In this document: positions 16,792-24,623 of the stretch, piece after piece
Layout of the letters: each line of letters opens with the position of its first letter
How positions within the stretch are numbered: the first letter of the stretch is position 1
Assembly: GCA_003650125.1 (NCBI GenBank)
Contig: QNFX01000013.1
Span: forward strand, 1-48,000
Reading direction: 5' to 3'
Source: Campylobacterota bacterium
Lineage (GTDB): Bacteria; Bdellovibrionota; Bacteriovoracia; Bacteriovoracales; Bacteriovoracaceae
DNA length: 48,000 nt
The notes under the pieces: generated by a model
Database searches by the model: none
What the model saw: the letters and a program-made list of their open reading frames with translations, nothing else
Told to the model about the DNA's origin: nothing
Made by a program: the position numbers and the translations under genes

Positions 16792-17418
16792 ATGATCTAC
16801 GAACTGGCCGTAGTTTTAAAAGATGGTTCCGGTGATACTGGAGTCGATTCCGTAACTAAAACCCTTAAAGAAGTCGTTGCTCAAAATGGTGGAGAAGTCC
16901 TAATTGAGGATAACTGGGGAGTTTTAACTTTCGCTCAACCTTCTTCTGACGGTATTAAAAGAGGAAGTTATCTATACTTCATCTTCTCTGCAGGTAATGA
17001 GGCCAATACTGAACTTAATAGAAGGTTTAATATTGATGAATCTGTTCTTAAATATATGGTGCTTAAATTAGGCGAAAATTCTGAGTCTGAAAAACTAGTT
17101 AAGGAATATAAAACTCCTTATTCTAATTCTCATAAAGGTAGTGTGACTGATGGGACTAGTGATGAGTCTGGAATGGATATGGAAAAAGACCGGAAGAAGT
17201 TTGCCAAGAGAAAAACTTGTTGGTTTTCCGCTAAAGATGTTAAGGCAGATTGGAAAGATCCAAAAACTTATTCATGGCTTGTTAATGAATTTGGAAAAAT
17301 TTCTCCCGCTCGTGTTTCTGGTATCAGTAGAAAACATCAAAGATTTGCTAACTCTGCTATTAAAAGAGCAAGAAATTTAGGAATCTCATCTTGTCTATCA
17401 AGAAGAAACGCAGAATAG
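16792..17418 (+). CDS. Fused ribosomal proteins S6 and S18
   Basis: One uninterrupted 208-residue frame encodes both small-subunit proteins. Residues 1-108 align with S6: an N-terminal YELAVVLKD strand, EDNWGVLTFAQP, GSYLYFIFSA, and RRFNIDESVLKYMVLKL. Residues 134-208 are a full S18: KKFAKRKTCWFSAKDVK, DPKTYSWLVNEFGKISPARV, GISRKHQRFANSAIKRAR. A polar 25-residue linker (about 109-133) joins them. In the ribosome S6 and S18 form a heterodimer on the platform, so a fusion is structurally reasonable. The ATG at 16792 has an ideal AGGAGG five bases before it; an in-frame ATG at 16765 lies in the leader hairpin and is rejected. The ssb and separate rpsR genes often found here are absent. Confidence 0.92.
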   Translation: MIYELAVVLKDGSGDTGVDSVTKTLKEVVAQNGGEVLIEDNWGVLTFAQPSSDGIKRGSYLYFIFSAGNEANTELNRRFNIDESVLKYMVLKLGENSESEKLVKEYKTPYSNSHKGSVTDGTSDESGMDMEKDRKKFAKRKTCWFSAKDVKADWKDPKTYSWLVNEFGKISPARVSGISRKHQRFANSAIKRARNLGISSCLSRRNAE

Positions 17419-17425
17419 GAATAGA

Positions 17426-18430
17426 ATGCTTTCAGAAAACAACGACCGCAAAGTAATAGAGGGAAGTGAGAAATCACAAGTTAGCAAAATGATCTTTTTG
17501 ATGGTTATTGCTCTTGCTTTAACTTCTTTTCCACTACTTAGTATGTTAGCACCGGCCCCAGTAGCTTTTAGCTTTTTGCTTTTTGGCAGAACTAAAGGCT
17601 CAATGTTTGCCGGCGTCTATGCGATAGGTTTGATCTTCTTATCATTTTATTATCCGAAGATATTTCCTCTTTTAGGCCCGATGGCAATTGCTATGGCCTT
17701 GGTAGGATATTTTTTGGCCGAAGTGATTTTAAGAAGAGTACCTCCTAAAAAAGGCATGGTCGTAGGCGGCCTTACTATTTGTTTAGGACTTGGACTTATC
17801 GTGGGACTTGCAACTCTTGCTACCGATTTTAGTGTAGATAAACTGGTTGAGGCCAAGGTTGTTGAGATAGTTAAAGAGTTTAAAACTTCTAATAAACTTG
17901 AAGGCCTTAAGGCAGAAGGTGGAGAAGAGGCCAGGGCCCTTTTAGATATCATCAACAATCCTAAGACTTTGGTGAAGAAAATTGTCACATGGCTTCCTGC
18001 AGGGATTTTTGTTTCAACGATTTTCACCTTATGGGCCTGTCTCTACGTAATTTTACGCAATTCACTTTTGTGGCGGGGAAAGGTTTCATACCCTTACGGG
18101 CTTCGAGACCTTCTTAGTTTTAAAGTGCCAGATTATTTTATTTGGCCTTTGATTACAGCTTTAGTGCTCACTTTAGGTGGAGAATATGTTTTAGGTGACG
18201 TTGGAGTAATCATCGGCACTAACCTTTTATATGCTGTGGGAATTTTTTACTTTTTCCAGGGCTTCGGTGTTTTTGTTGATTTTTTGGATCATTTTAAGAT
18301 CTTTGGTTTTTTTAGGACTCTGCTTATGGCCTTTACACTTTTTATGGCCTGGAGATTCCTCTTTCTAGTCGGGGTCTTTGACCTTTGGATTAATTTTAGA
18401 AAATTTTTAAAGAAAAAAGAAAATAAATAA
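17426..18430 (+). CDS. DUF2232 (YybS-like) polytopic membrane protein
   Basis: The 334-residue protein has about eight hydrophobic segments (for example 23-45, 60-78, 80-98, 112-132, 190-212, 238-258, 265-285 and 300-322), with a cytoplasmic or periplasmic loop of about 55 residues between the fourth and fifth. The pattern and the place between rpsR and rplI fit the DUF2232/YybS family, whose function is unknown. The gene starts seven bases after the S6-S18 stop and ends ten bases before rplI, so it is in the same operon. Its RBS is weak (AGGAATAG). Confidence 0.75.
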   Translation: MLSENNDRKVIEGSEKSQVSKMIFLMVIALALTSFPLLSMLAPAPVAFSFLLFGRTKGSMFAGVYAIGLIFLSFYYPKIFPLLGPMAIAMALVGYFLAEVILRRVPPKKGMVVGGLTICLGLGLIVGLATLATDFSVDKLVEAKVVEIVKEFKTSNKLEGLKAEGGEEARALLDIINNPKTLVKKIVTWLPAGIFVSTIFTLWACLYVILRNSLLWRGKVSYPYGLRDLLSFKVPDYFIWPLITALVLTLGGEYVLGDVGVIIGTNLLYAVGIFYFFQGFGVFVDFLDHFKIFGFFRTLLMAFTLFMAWRFLFLVGVFDLWINFRKFLKKKENK

Positions 18431-18440
18431 GGAGAATGTA

Positions 18441-19037
18441 ATGAAAGTAATATTAACAAAAAGAGTACCAACTCTTGGAAACATTGGTGAACTTGCTAAT
18501 GTATCTCAAGGATATGGTAGAAACTATCTAATACCTAATGGCCTTGCAGTTTTAGCTGATGATTCCCATAAAAAAGAATTTGCAAATCACAAAAGACGAT
18601 TAACTAAAAAAATCGAGGAAGAAAACTCTGCTGCCATGAGCATGAAAAAGAAAATTGATGGCATGGTAATTGAACTAATAAAAAAAGTTGGAGCTAACGG
18701 AAAACTTTTTGGAACGGTTACTACAGCTGAACTTTCTAAACTATTAGGTGAAAAAGAAATTGAAGTAGAAAAAAAATGGATTACTCTTTCTGCACCTATT
18801 AAATCGACTGGATCTTACACTGTAGACGTTAAACTTTTTACTGATGTTATTGCTCAGTTTGAGGTAAAAGTTATGATGGATCCAAAACAGGCCCAGGAAT
18901 TGAAAGAAAAACAGGCCCTGGCGGAAAAATCTAAGTCTAAGAAAAAAGAGTCGACTGAAGTAGAGGAAAAAGGCGAGGTAGTTGAAAAGACTGAGGAAGA
19001 AAAACACCGTGAAACAGTAGAAAAGATAATTGGTTAA
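18441..19037 (+). CDS. rplI: Ribosomal protein L9 with charged C-terminal extension
   Basis: L9 binds domain V of 23S rRNA through its N-domain. Residues 1-50 carry the signature (MKVILTKRVPTLGNIGE, VSQGYGRNYLIPNGLAV). A connecting helix and the C-domain (GKLFGTVTTAELSKLL, about 85-150) follow. Typical L9 is about 148 residues; this one is 198, with an extra 45-50-residue Lys/Glu-rich tail (about 150-198) that looks disordered or helical. The RBS is AAGGAG seven bases before the ATG. It is the last gene before a strong terminator. Confidence 0.95.
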   Translation: MKVILTKRVPTLGNIGELANVSQGYGRNYLIPNGLAVLADDSHKKEFANHKRRLTKKIEEENSAAMSMKKKIDGMVIELIKKVGANGKLFGTVTTAELSKLLGEKEIEVEKKWITLSAPIKSTGSYTVDVKLFTDVIAQFEVKVMMDPKQAQELKEKQALAEKSKSKKKESTEVEEKGEVVEKTEEEKHRETVEKIIG

Positions 19038-19046
19038 TATTAAATA

Positions 19047-19073
19047 GGGATGCATAATGCATCCCTTTTTTTT
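19047..19073 (+). terminator. Rho-independent terminator after rplI
   Basis: GGGATGCA (19047-19054) pairs perfectly with TGCATCCC (19058-19065) around TAA, followed by eight Ts. It ends the S6-S18/DUF2232/rplI operon and separates it from dnaB. The palindromic stem may also terminate in the other direction, but there is no good T-run on that side. Confidence 0.9.
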
Positions 19074-19106
19074 GACGCCAATCGATTAACTAAGATGGCC
19101 TTGTCA

Positions 19107-19148
19107 GCAACCCTTTAAATGAGTAAATTCTCTATTTAAAGAGGTTGC
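19107..19148 (+). promoter_or_regulatory. Leader hairpin enclosing the dnaB ribosome-binding site
   Basis: GCAACC (19107-19112) pairs with GGTTGC (19143-19148), C19113 with G41 across a single bulged A42, and TTTAAAT (19114-19120) with ATTTAAA (19134-19140). This gives 14 pairs and a 13-base loop. The only Shine-Dalgarno-like sequence, AGAGG (19140-19144), lies inside the 3' arm, and the dnaB ATG is at 19153. As RNA this would hide the RBS until opened. No U-run follows, so it is not a terminator. Confidence 0.6.
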
Positions 19149-19152
19149 AAAT

Positions 19153-20493
19153 ATGTCAGAAGCAAGAGAATTACCCCACGATTTATTGGCCGAAAAATCC
19201 CTATTGGGATGTTTGATTATTGATAGCTCGGCAGTAGATGATCTATCTGATCTAAAAATTGATCAAAAAGATTTTTATCATCCCCAATATGGAATAATCT
19301 ATGAATCAATTCTAGATTTAAATCTGTCCCATCAACCAGTAGATTACATCACCCTAACTTCAAGGCTTACCGAAAAGGGAAAGTTAGAAGCTGTCGGTGG
19401 ACAAAAAGCTCTTTTAAATATTGTAGAAGATCAGGCCTCTTCGGCCAATGTCTACACTTACGGGAAGATAGTAAAAGATAAGGCCTCACTTAGAAAGATG
19501 ATTAGAACTGCTGGGCGAATTGTAGATAAGGGAATGAATTTTTCTGGCAAGATAGAAGACTTCATTCAAGATATTGAGGAATCTTTTTTCAAACTTACCC
19601 TCGATGCCAAAAAAGAGGGGATGCAAAGATTAAATACCGTCTTAAAAGAGAATTTAAAAGAGTTGGAAAATACTAGTAGAAACCCTGGGGAAATCATGGG
19701 GATTCCCACCGGCTATCCCAAACTTGATCAGAAACTATTAGGAATGCAGCCAGGTCAATTGATTATCCTGGCCGCCAGACCTGCCATGGGGAAAACCTCA
19801 CTTGCGCTTAATATGGCAATAAATGCAGTAGAACAATCGGGACTTCCTATTGCTATTTTTTCTCTGGAAATGATGGCCCAAGAATTAAGTTTTAGACTTT
19901 TATCAGGACGAGCAAAACTGGATTCCAAGAAATTAAAAACTAAAAACTTTAATGATACAGACCTTAGAGCTATATCTCGGGCCGTAAGAGATCTCTCAGA
20001 GTTTCCCATTCTTATAAACGATGATGGGGTAAATGTTTTAGATATTCAAAGTCAGTGTAGAAAAATCAAGGCCGAGCAGGGGCTGGGAATGGTTATTATT
20101 GATTATCTTCAGTTGATGAAATCTCATACTAAAAACCCTTCAAGGGAGCAACAAATTGCTGAGATATCTAGAAGCTTAAAAGAAATGGCCAAGGAACTTG
20201 AGTGCCCAGTCTTTTGTTTATCTCAGTTAAATCGGGGAGTAGAAAATCGTCCAGGAAATAAAAGACCAAATGTTTCTGACCTTCGGGAATCAGGGGCGAT
20301 TGAACAAGATGCCGATGTAGTCATGATGATTTATCGGGATGAAGTTTATAATCCAGATACCAAGGAGCCAGGGGTAGCTGAAATTATTGTAGGGAAAAAC
20401 CGGAGCGGGGAAATTGGTACTGTCAAATTGGCCTGGATTGGTCCTTATACAAGCTTTGAAAATATGGCCTATGCGGAAAACACAGAATATTGA
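19153..20493 (+). CDS. dnaB: Replicative DNA helicase DnaB
   Basis: DnaB is the hexameric helicase at the replication fork. The 446-residue protein has the N-terminal primase-interacting domain (about 8-110, PHDLLAEKSLLGCLIID, FYHPQYGIIYESI) and the RecA-like motor. Walker A is in LAARPAMGKTSLALNMA, H1a in FSLEMMAQELSFRLLS, Walker B in MVIIDYLQLM, and the later motifs are LSQLNRGVENRPGNKRPNVSDLRESG and EQDADVVMMIYRDE. The length is normal and there is no intein. Its RBS is buried in a leader hairpin, suggesting translational control. The downstream pabB start overlaps by 23 bases. Confidence 0.97.
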   Translation: MSEARELPHDLLAEKSLLGCLIIDSSAVDDLSDLKIDQKDFYHPQYGIIYESILDLNLSHQPVDYITLTSRLTEKGKLEAVGGQKALLNIVEDQASSANVYTYGKIVKDKASLRKMIRTAGRIVDKGMNFSGKIEDFIQDIEESFFKLTLDAKKEGMQRLNTVLKENLKELENTSRNPGEIMGIPTGYPKLDQKLLGMQPGQLIILAARPAMGKTSLALNMAINAVEQSGLPIAIFSLEMMAQELSFRLLSGRAKLDSKKLKTKNFNDTDLRAISRAVRDLSEFPILINDDGVNVLDIQSQCRKIKAEQGLGMVIIDYLQLMKSHTKNPSREQQIAEISRSLKEMAKELECPVFCLSQLNRGVENRPGNKRPNVSDLRESGAIEQDADVVMMIYRDEVYNPDTKEPGVAEIIVGKNRSGEIGTVKLAWIGPYTSFENMAYAENTEY

Positions 20494-21664
20494 ACCCTAT
20501 TCAATCATTTATCTTAATAAGGGTAATAACTTTTTAAAGTTTTCGATACCCCAAAAGGCCTATGCCTATTTTAAAGATTATAGAATTAATTTATTAGATG
20601 GATCGAAGGAGCATTTTTCTCTTAACGATTTAAAAAGTAATCTATTAAAAATTAAACTTGAAGATTCTTTTGATACTCCTACTATCATTCATTTGTTTTA
20701 TGAATACGGTTTTTATTTTACAGATAATATTTGTTTAATAAAAAAAGATGAACTTCTCGCAATTGAAATAAATTATTTAAAATCCTCTCCCTACATTTTA
20801 AAAAAAGGGAAAAAAATAAAAAATCTTAGGAGTCTAAATAAGATTACAATAAAAGATTATAATAAAAGTTTCACTAAGGGTCGTGACCATCTTTTAAAAG
20901 GGAATTGTTATCAATTTAACCTGACCTTTCAACATAAATTTGGAGCTAACCAAGATAACAACCTCGAAGATATTTTGTATTCACTATGGTGGAAAAAAGA
21001 AAGTCGAGGGGCCTATGCTCATGCGAGTGTGATTCCTTATTTAAACAAGGTTTATATTAGTAATTCACCTGAATGCTTATTTCAAATTAAATCAAAAAGA
21101 GAAGGACATTTGCTTTGGAGTATGCCGATCAAAGGTAGCCAAAAAATTGAAAATAACTTTAAAGATTCTTGGAGAAAATTAAAAGCATGTAAAAAAAATC
21201 AGGCCGAGCTCTATATGATTACTGATTTGCTCAGGAATGACCTTTCAAAAATTGAAAAACCGAAGGCCTTAGTAGTGAAAAAAAAATACCCTTTAAAGGT
21301 TCCAAATATATTGCATCAATTTTCTCTTGTTTCAGTACTTTTAAAAAAAAATATTTCTCTTTATAAAATTATCGCTAGTTTGTTTCCTGGTGGGAGCATA
21401 ACAGGAGCTCCCAAAAAAAGAGCGATGGAAATTTTAAAAGATTTAGAATTTTCAGGATCTAGAGGGTTTTATTGTGGATCTAGCATCATTCTTTATAAAA
21501 ATATAAAAGCTGCCTCTATCAATATTCGCTCAGCTACTATGAACTTAGATACCTTAGAGTTTTCTTATGGATCAGGTGGTGGAATAACTCTTTTAAGTGG
21601 AATGAAAGAAGAGTTTAAGGAAATGGATTTAAAAGTTGGAAGTTTTTTAAATTTATTAAAATGA
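20471..21664 (+). CDS. pabB: Aminodeoxychorismate synthase component I (PabB-like)
   Basis: This chorismate-utilising enzyme makes 4-amino-4-deoxychorismate for folate. The 397-residue protein has the family core: the N-terminal half is divergent, then FTKGRDHLLKGNCYQFNL, SPECLF, MPIKGSQ, ELYMITDLLRNDLSKI, FPGGSITGAPKKRAMEIL and FSYGSGGGIT. The Lys in PIKG is the residue that distinguishes ADC synthases from anthranilate synthases, which usually have PIAG; on that basis I call it PabB rather than TrpE. The frame is open back to 20414, but the ATG at 20471 (23-base overlap with dnaB) is the best start despite no clear RBS. No pabA or pabC is nearby. Confidence 0.85.
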   Translation: MRKTQNIEPYSIIYLNKGNNFLKFSIPQKAYAYFKDYRINLLDGSKEHFSLNDLKSNLLKIKLEDSFDTPTIIHLFYEYGFYFTDNICLIKKDELLAIEINYLKSSPYILKKGKKIKNLRSLNKITIKDYNKSFTKGRDHLLKGNCYQFNLTFQHKFGANQDNNLEDILYSLWWKKESRGAYAHASVIPYLNKVYISNSPECLFQIKSKREGHLLWSMPIKGSQKIENNFKDSWRKLKACKKNQAELYMITDLLRNDLSKIEKPKALVVKKKYPLKVPNILHQFSLVSVLLKKNISLYKIIASLFPGGSITGAPKKRAMEILKDLEFSGSRGFYCGSSIILYKNIKAASINIRSATMNLDTLEFSYGSGGGITLLSGMKEEFKEMDLKVGSFLNLLK

Positions 21665-21704
21665 GATAAATTATTTTAAAACCTAATATTTATTCTCGGC
21701 CTAT

Positions 21705-21734
21705 TTGACAGCACTGCACCTTTATAGATATGAT
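21705..21734 (+). promoter_or_regulatory. Sigma-70-type promoter upstream of the 74-residue gene
   Basis: A perfect -35 TTGACA (21705-21710) and a -10 TATGAT (21729-21734) with 18-base spacing. It would give a leader of about 58 bases and may also serve motA-motB downstream. Confidence 0.5.
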
Positions 21735-21798
21735 TTTTTTTGACGCTAAGTAAAAATGATAACGCGTAAGGTATTTTTAATTTTGCAAGGGAGTGTAA

Positions 21799-22023
21799 AT
21801 GACGATACCCGGATCGGCCTTTAGGCCAATATTATTTTCTAGCAAACAAGCAGAGGATGACCTGATTCCCTTAGAGTCTCTATCTGATTTGGTTGGTTTT
21901 CCAGTAGAGCAACTAAAAGAAGAGCTTGAGTTCGAAGGTGATGAAATATCCTTAGAAAGCTTGAGAGAATCAGTCTTGAAGTTTTTAGACTTAACAATGG
22001 AAGAGTTTAAAAAAGCCGACTAG
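21799..22023 (+). CDS. Small acidic protein of unknown function
   Basis: I do not recognise this 74-residue protein. It is acidic and predicted helical, with a block that reads DLIPLESLSDLVGFPVEQL (about 20-38) followed by EISLESLRESVLKFLDLTME. It has no signal peptide or membrane segment. GGGAG lies seven to eight bases before the ATG, and a good promoter is 65 bases upstream, so expression is likely. It precedes motA by 118 bases; a link to motility is only positional. Confidence 0.6.
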   Translation: MTIPGSAFRPILFSSKQAEDDLIPLESLSDLVGFPVEQLKEELEFEGDEISLESLRESVLKFLDLTMEEFKKAD

Positions 22024-22068
22024 AAAGGTATTCAACTTTTTAGGTTCTTTTTTCCTCCTTATACCTTT
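22024..22068 (+). repeat. Imperfect stem-loop between the small gene and motA
   Basis: AAAGGTAT (22024-22031) is the exact inverted complement of ATACCTTT (22061-22068), with an inner AGG/CCT pair in the 29-base loop. It starts right after the stop codon. A short AT-rich stretch follows rather than a clean T-run, so it may be a weak terminator or an RNA-stabilising structure. Confidence 0.3.
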
Positions 22069-22141
22069 ATTTCAAAAAATATTTATTTCATTTTTTTATT
22101 TCCCGAACAGAACTTAAGTAAATCTATAGGGAAGTAAATTT

Positions 22142-22906
22142 ATGGATATCTCCACCATTGTTGGCCTGATACTAGCTAATGTAATGATGATGATGGCCAT
22201 CTTTTTAGGTGGTGCCGGGTTTGGGGCCTATATTGATGTTCCATCAGTTGCTATTGTTATCGGGGGCCTTGCCGGCGTAACGATTGCCAAATGGCCTTTG
22301 GAAATAACGTTAAGCTTATCTAAGGTGCTTTTAAAAACTATTTTCTTTAAAAGCCTTAATCACTCAGTAACTATCAATGAAATTATTGGGCTAGCGGAAA
22401 AGGCCAGAAGAGAATCAATCTTTGCTTTAGAGAAAGTTGAGATAGATGATCCTTTCACTAGAAAGGCCGCCAACCTCGCAGCAGATAATCGTCCACCTGA
22501 AGTAATTTACGCCATTTTGCAAATGGATGTAGATAGCATGGAAGAGCGGCATAAAAATGCTATTTCAGTAATTCAAGAGATGATTTCAGATGCTCCCGCC
22601 ATGGGAATGCTGGGAACCTTGATTGGTCTAGTGGCCATGTTGCAAAATCTTTCAGACCCTGCTGCTATCGGCCCTGGTATGGCCGTTGCCCTTTTAACTA
22701 CTTTTTATGGGGCCTATATTGCCAATATTTTGGCCAACCCATGTAAAAAGAAATTGGAATTTAGAAGTAATGAAGAGACAAAAAATATGGCCATAGTTAT
22801 TACCGGAATACTTGGGATTGTGGCCGGTGAAAATCCAAGACTTATTAGAGAAAAACTAGACTCCTTCTTACCGCCTTCAGAGAGAATAAGAGAGGAAGAG
22901 GAATAA
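22142..22906 (+). CDS. motA: Flagellar motor stator protein MotA
   Basis: MotA with MotB forms the ion-driven stator. The 254-residue protein has four membrane segments (about 5-24, 32-50, 148-168 and 180-200), with the large cytoplasmic loop between the second and third. Family blocks are VPSVAIVIGGLAGVTIA, the loop stretch ARRESIFALE, and DAPAMGMLGTLIGLVAMLQNL with the conserved Pro. GGGAAG precedes the ATG. The gene is followed after three bases by motB. Confidence 0.93.
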   Translation: MDISTIVGLILANVMMMMAIFLGGAGFGAYIDVPSVAIVIGGLAGVTIAKWPLEITLSLSKVLLKTIFFKSLNHSVTINEIIGLAEKARRESIFALEKVEIDDPFTRKAANLAADNRPPEVIYAILQMDVDSMEERHKNAISVIQEMISDAPAMGMLGTLIGLVAMLQNLSDPAAIGPGMAVALLTTFYGAYIANILANPCKKKLEFRSNEETKNMAIVITGILGIVAGENPRLIREKLDSFLPPSERIREEEE

Positions 22907-22909
22907 AAT

Positions 22910-23737
22910 ATGGCGGAAGAGACAGAATCATTTTCACCTCAAGAAGAAGTTAAATGTCCTCCCTGTGCACCAGGTCTTCCCCTATGGATGGCCACATTTA
23001 CTGACTTGATTCTTCTTCTTTTAACCTTTTTTGTTCTCCTTTTATCATTTGCTAAAACTGAAACAGCAAAATATCAAGCAGCACTTGGTTCTATTAGGGA
23101 TGCCTTCGGTGGAAATGTTATGCGCCAAGGTCAGGTTATTGAAAAAGGTAAATCTGCCGAGGATATGCCAGTTATGATGGAGAGTAAGGACTTCATCAGA
23201 CCTTTTCCAATTGAGTTTTTAACAACCGAAGGATTTTTTGATAAGCACGAGTTTAATCGTGAGTCAGAAGAAAATTTGGAAAATATGACAGATGATTTAA
23301 AAGATTTTGCTTTAAATGATTCCGTGAAAATCCATGAAATGGCCGAGGGTATAAAAGTTAGGCTTAAAGATAAGATTTATTTTGCTCAAGGGTCCACAGA
23401 AATATCTAGTATGTCTTTTGAAATATTTGATAATTTAAGCAAGCTTCTATCTAAGAAAAATTGGGCCATCTTTGTTGAGGGATATTCCAGTAAGGGTGAG
23501 GTATCGCAAGATGGTAAGTCAGATTCTTTTATTCTTTCATCTCTTCGAGCTGCCAAAGTCGTGAAGATGTTAGTGGCAAAAGGAGTTAGACCGAAGAAAA
23601 TAACTACTGTTTTTTACGGGGATACTCGTCCAGTGAAGGTAAATGGAAAAGAAAATATTAAATTAAGTCGTCGAGTGGAAATTATAATCAGAAAACGTGA
23701 TTTAAGAGCACCAGGGTTTAAAGTCCATGCCAAGTAG
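22910..23737 (+). CDS. motB: Flagellar motor stator protein MotB
   Basis: MotB anchors the stator to peptidoglycan and carries the ion-binding Asp. The 275-residue protein has one N-terminal membrane segment with that Asp (PLWMATFTDLILLLLTFFV, Asp near residue 33) and a plug-like region after it. A C-terminal OmpA-like peptidoglycan-binding domain follows (about 145-265), with IFVEGYSSKGEV, LSSLRAAKVVKMLVAKGV and NIKLSRRVEIIIRKRD. The stator ion type (H+ or Na+) cannot be stated. The last 11 bases overlap the start of the pseudouridine synthase gene. Confidence 0.93.
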   Translation: MAEETESFSPQEEVKCPPCAPGLPLWMATFTDLILLLLTFFVLLLSFAKTETAKYQAALGSIRDAFGGNVMRQGQVIEKGKSAEDMPVMMESKDFIRPFPIEFLTTEGFFDKHEFNRESEENLENMTDDLKDFALNDSVKIHEMAEGIKVRLKDKIYFAQGSTEISSMSFEIFDNLSKLLSKKNWAIFVEGYSSKGEVSQDGKSDSFILSSLRAAKVVKMLVAKGVRPKKITTVFYGDTRPVKVNGKENIKLSRRVEIIIRKRDLRAPGFKVHAK

Positions 23738-24623
23738 CCTGGATATAGAGCTTTGTTTCTTAAATGATTTTGATTCGGTCGAGAGTGCTCTTAAAACAGG
23801 TCTGGGAATATCTAAAACTAGAATAAAAAAACAACTTTCCAAAGATTTTTTAAATTTAAGCGTCGATAAAGGAAAATCCTATAGGTTTCCCATAGATTTG
23901 ATTAATCATGGAATCATAAACCCCAACTACCAAGGTCCTGAAATTGAAATTCTTTTTGAGGATGAAAACTTAATTGCTTTAAATAAACCTCATAATATTC
24001 ATTGTCATCCATTAACTTATTCGGAAAAAAATAACTGCCTGAGCTACTTAAGAGAGAATTCTTTTTTTAAAAAAAGTGAGTTTTGCCATGATAGAAATCT
24101 TGATTCCGGATTATTATATAGATTAGATCTAGGGACCTCAGGGGTATTATTTTTAGTTAAAAATAAAAAAGATTATGAAGCGATAAGACAAAACTTTTCT
24201 ACCCTCGCCAAAGCAAAAAAATATCTGGCAATCGTTGAAGGAAAACTAGAACAAGAGGGAGAGTTTAAACATTTTTTTAAAGCTCATGGGGAAAAAGGGA
24301 AAAAAATAATTGTATCCGATGCTCCTTTTGAGGGAGCTAGTTTAGGCCCGGGCAAAATAAAAATTAAAGTTCTTTCACATAATAAGGATTTAAGTTTGGT
24401 ATCGATCGAACTAGGAGCTGGCATCCGCCATCAAATCCGTGCTCAATTGTCCCATATGGGCCATCCAATCCTTGGTGATACTTTTTATGGCGGTAAGAAA
24501 GGAGATCGTTTATTTCTTCACGCTTATAAATACCAAATAAATTTAGAAGATAAAGTCTATGAAATAATGGCCAGAAATACTCCGCTATTTGGGCAGTTCT
24601 TTAACCTTGACGGTATTTTTTAA
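23727..24623 (+). CDS. RluA-family pseudouridine synthase
   Basis: The 298-residue protein has the RluA catalytic fold: EILFEDENLIALNKPHNIHCHP, the active-site motif YRLDLGTSGVLFLVKN (catalytic Asp in RLD), KKYLAIVEGKL, and the C-terminal motif GIRHQIRAQLSHMGHPILGDTFYGG. An N-terminal S4-like region (about 15-60, IKKQLSKDFLNLSV) is weak. The target could be 23S rRNA or tRNA; RluA, RluC, RluD and TruC subgroups cannot be separated by eye. It overlaps motB by 11 bases and, at its 3' end, the convergent gene by 39 bases. Confidence 0.88.
   Translation: MPSSLDIELCFLNDFDSVESALKTGLGISKTRIKKQLSKDFLNLSVDKGKSYRFPIDLINHGIINPNYQGPEIEILFEDENLIALNKPHNIHCHPLTYSEKNNCLSYLRENSFFKKSEFCHDRNLDSGLLYRLDLGTSGVLFLVKNKKDYEAIRQNFSTLAKAKKYLAIVEGKLEQEGEFKHFFKAHGEKGKKIIVSDAPFEGASLGPGKIKIKVLSHNKDLSLVSIELGAGIRHQIRAQLSHMGHPILGDTFYGGKKGDRLFLHAYKYQINLEDKVYEIMARNTPLFGQFFNLDGIF

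Noticed and set aside
18744-19055. 103-codon Phe-rich frame antisense to rplI
   Set aside because: It is the reverse complement of the Lys/Glu-rich L9 tail; the composition is explained by the sense gene.
19072-19096. TTGACG ... TAAGAT as the dnaB promoter
   Set aside because: The spacing is only 13 bases, too short for a sigma-70 promoter, and the -35 overlaps the terminator T-run.
20414-20470. Upstream start for pabB inside dnaB
   Set aside because: It adds 19 residues that are simply the out-of-frame reading of the dnaB C-terminus, with no RBS.
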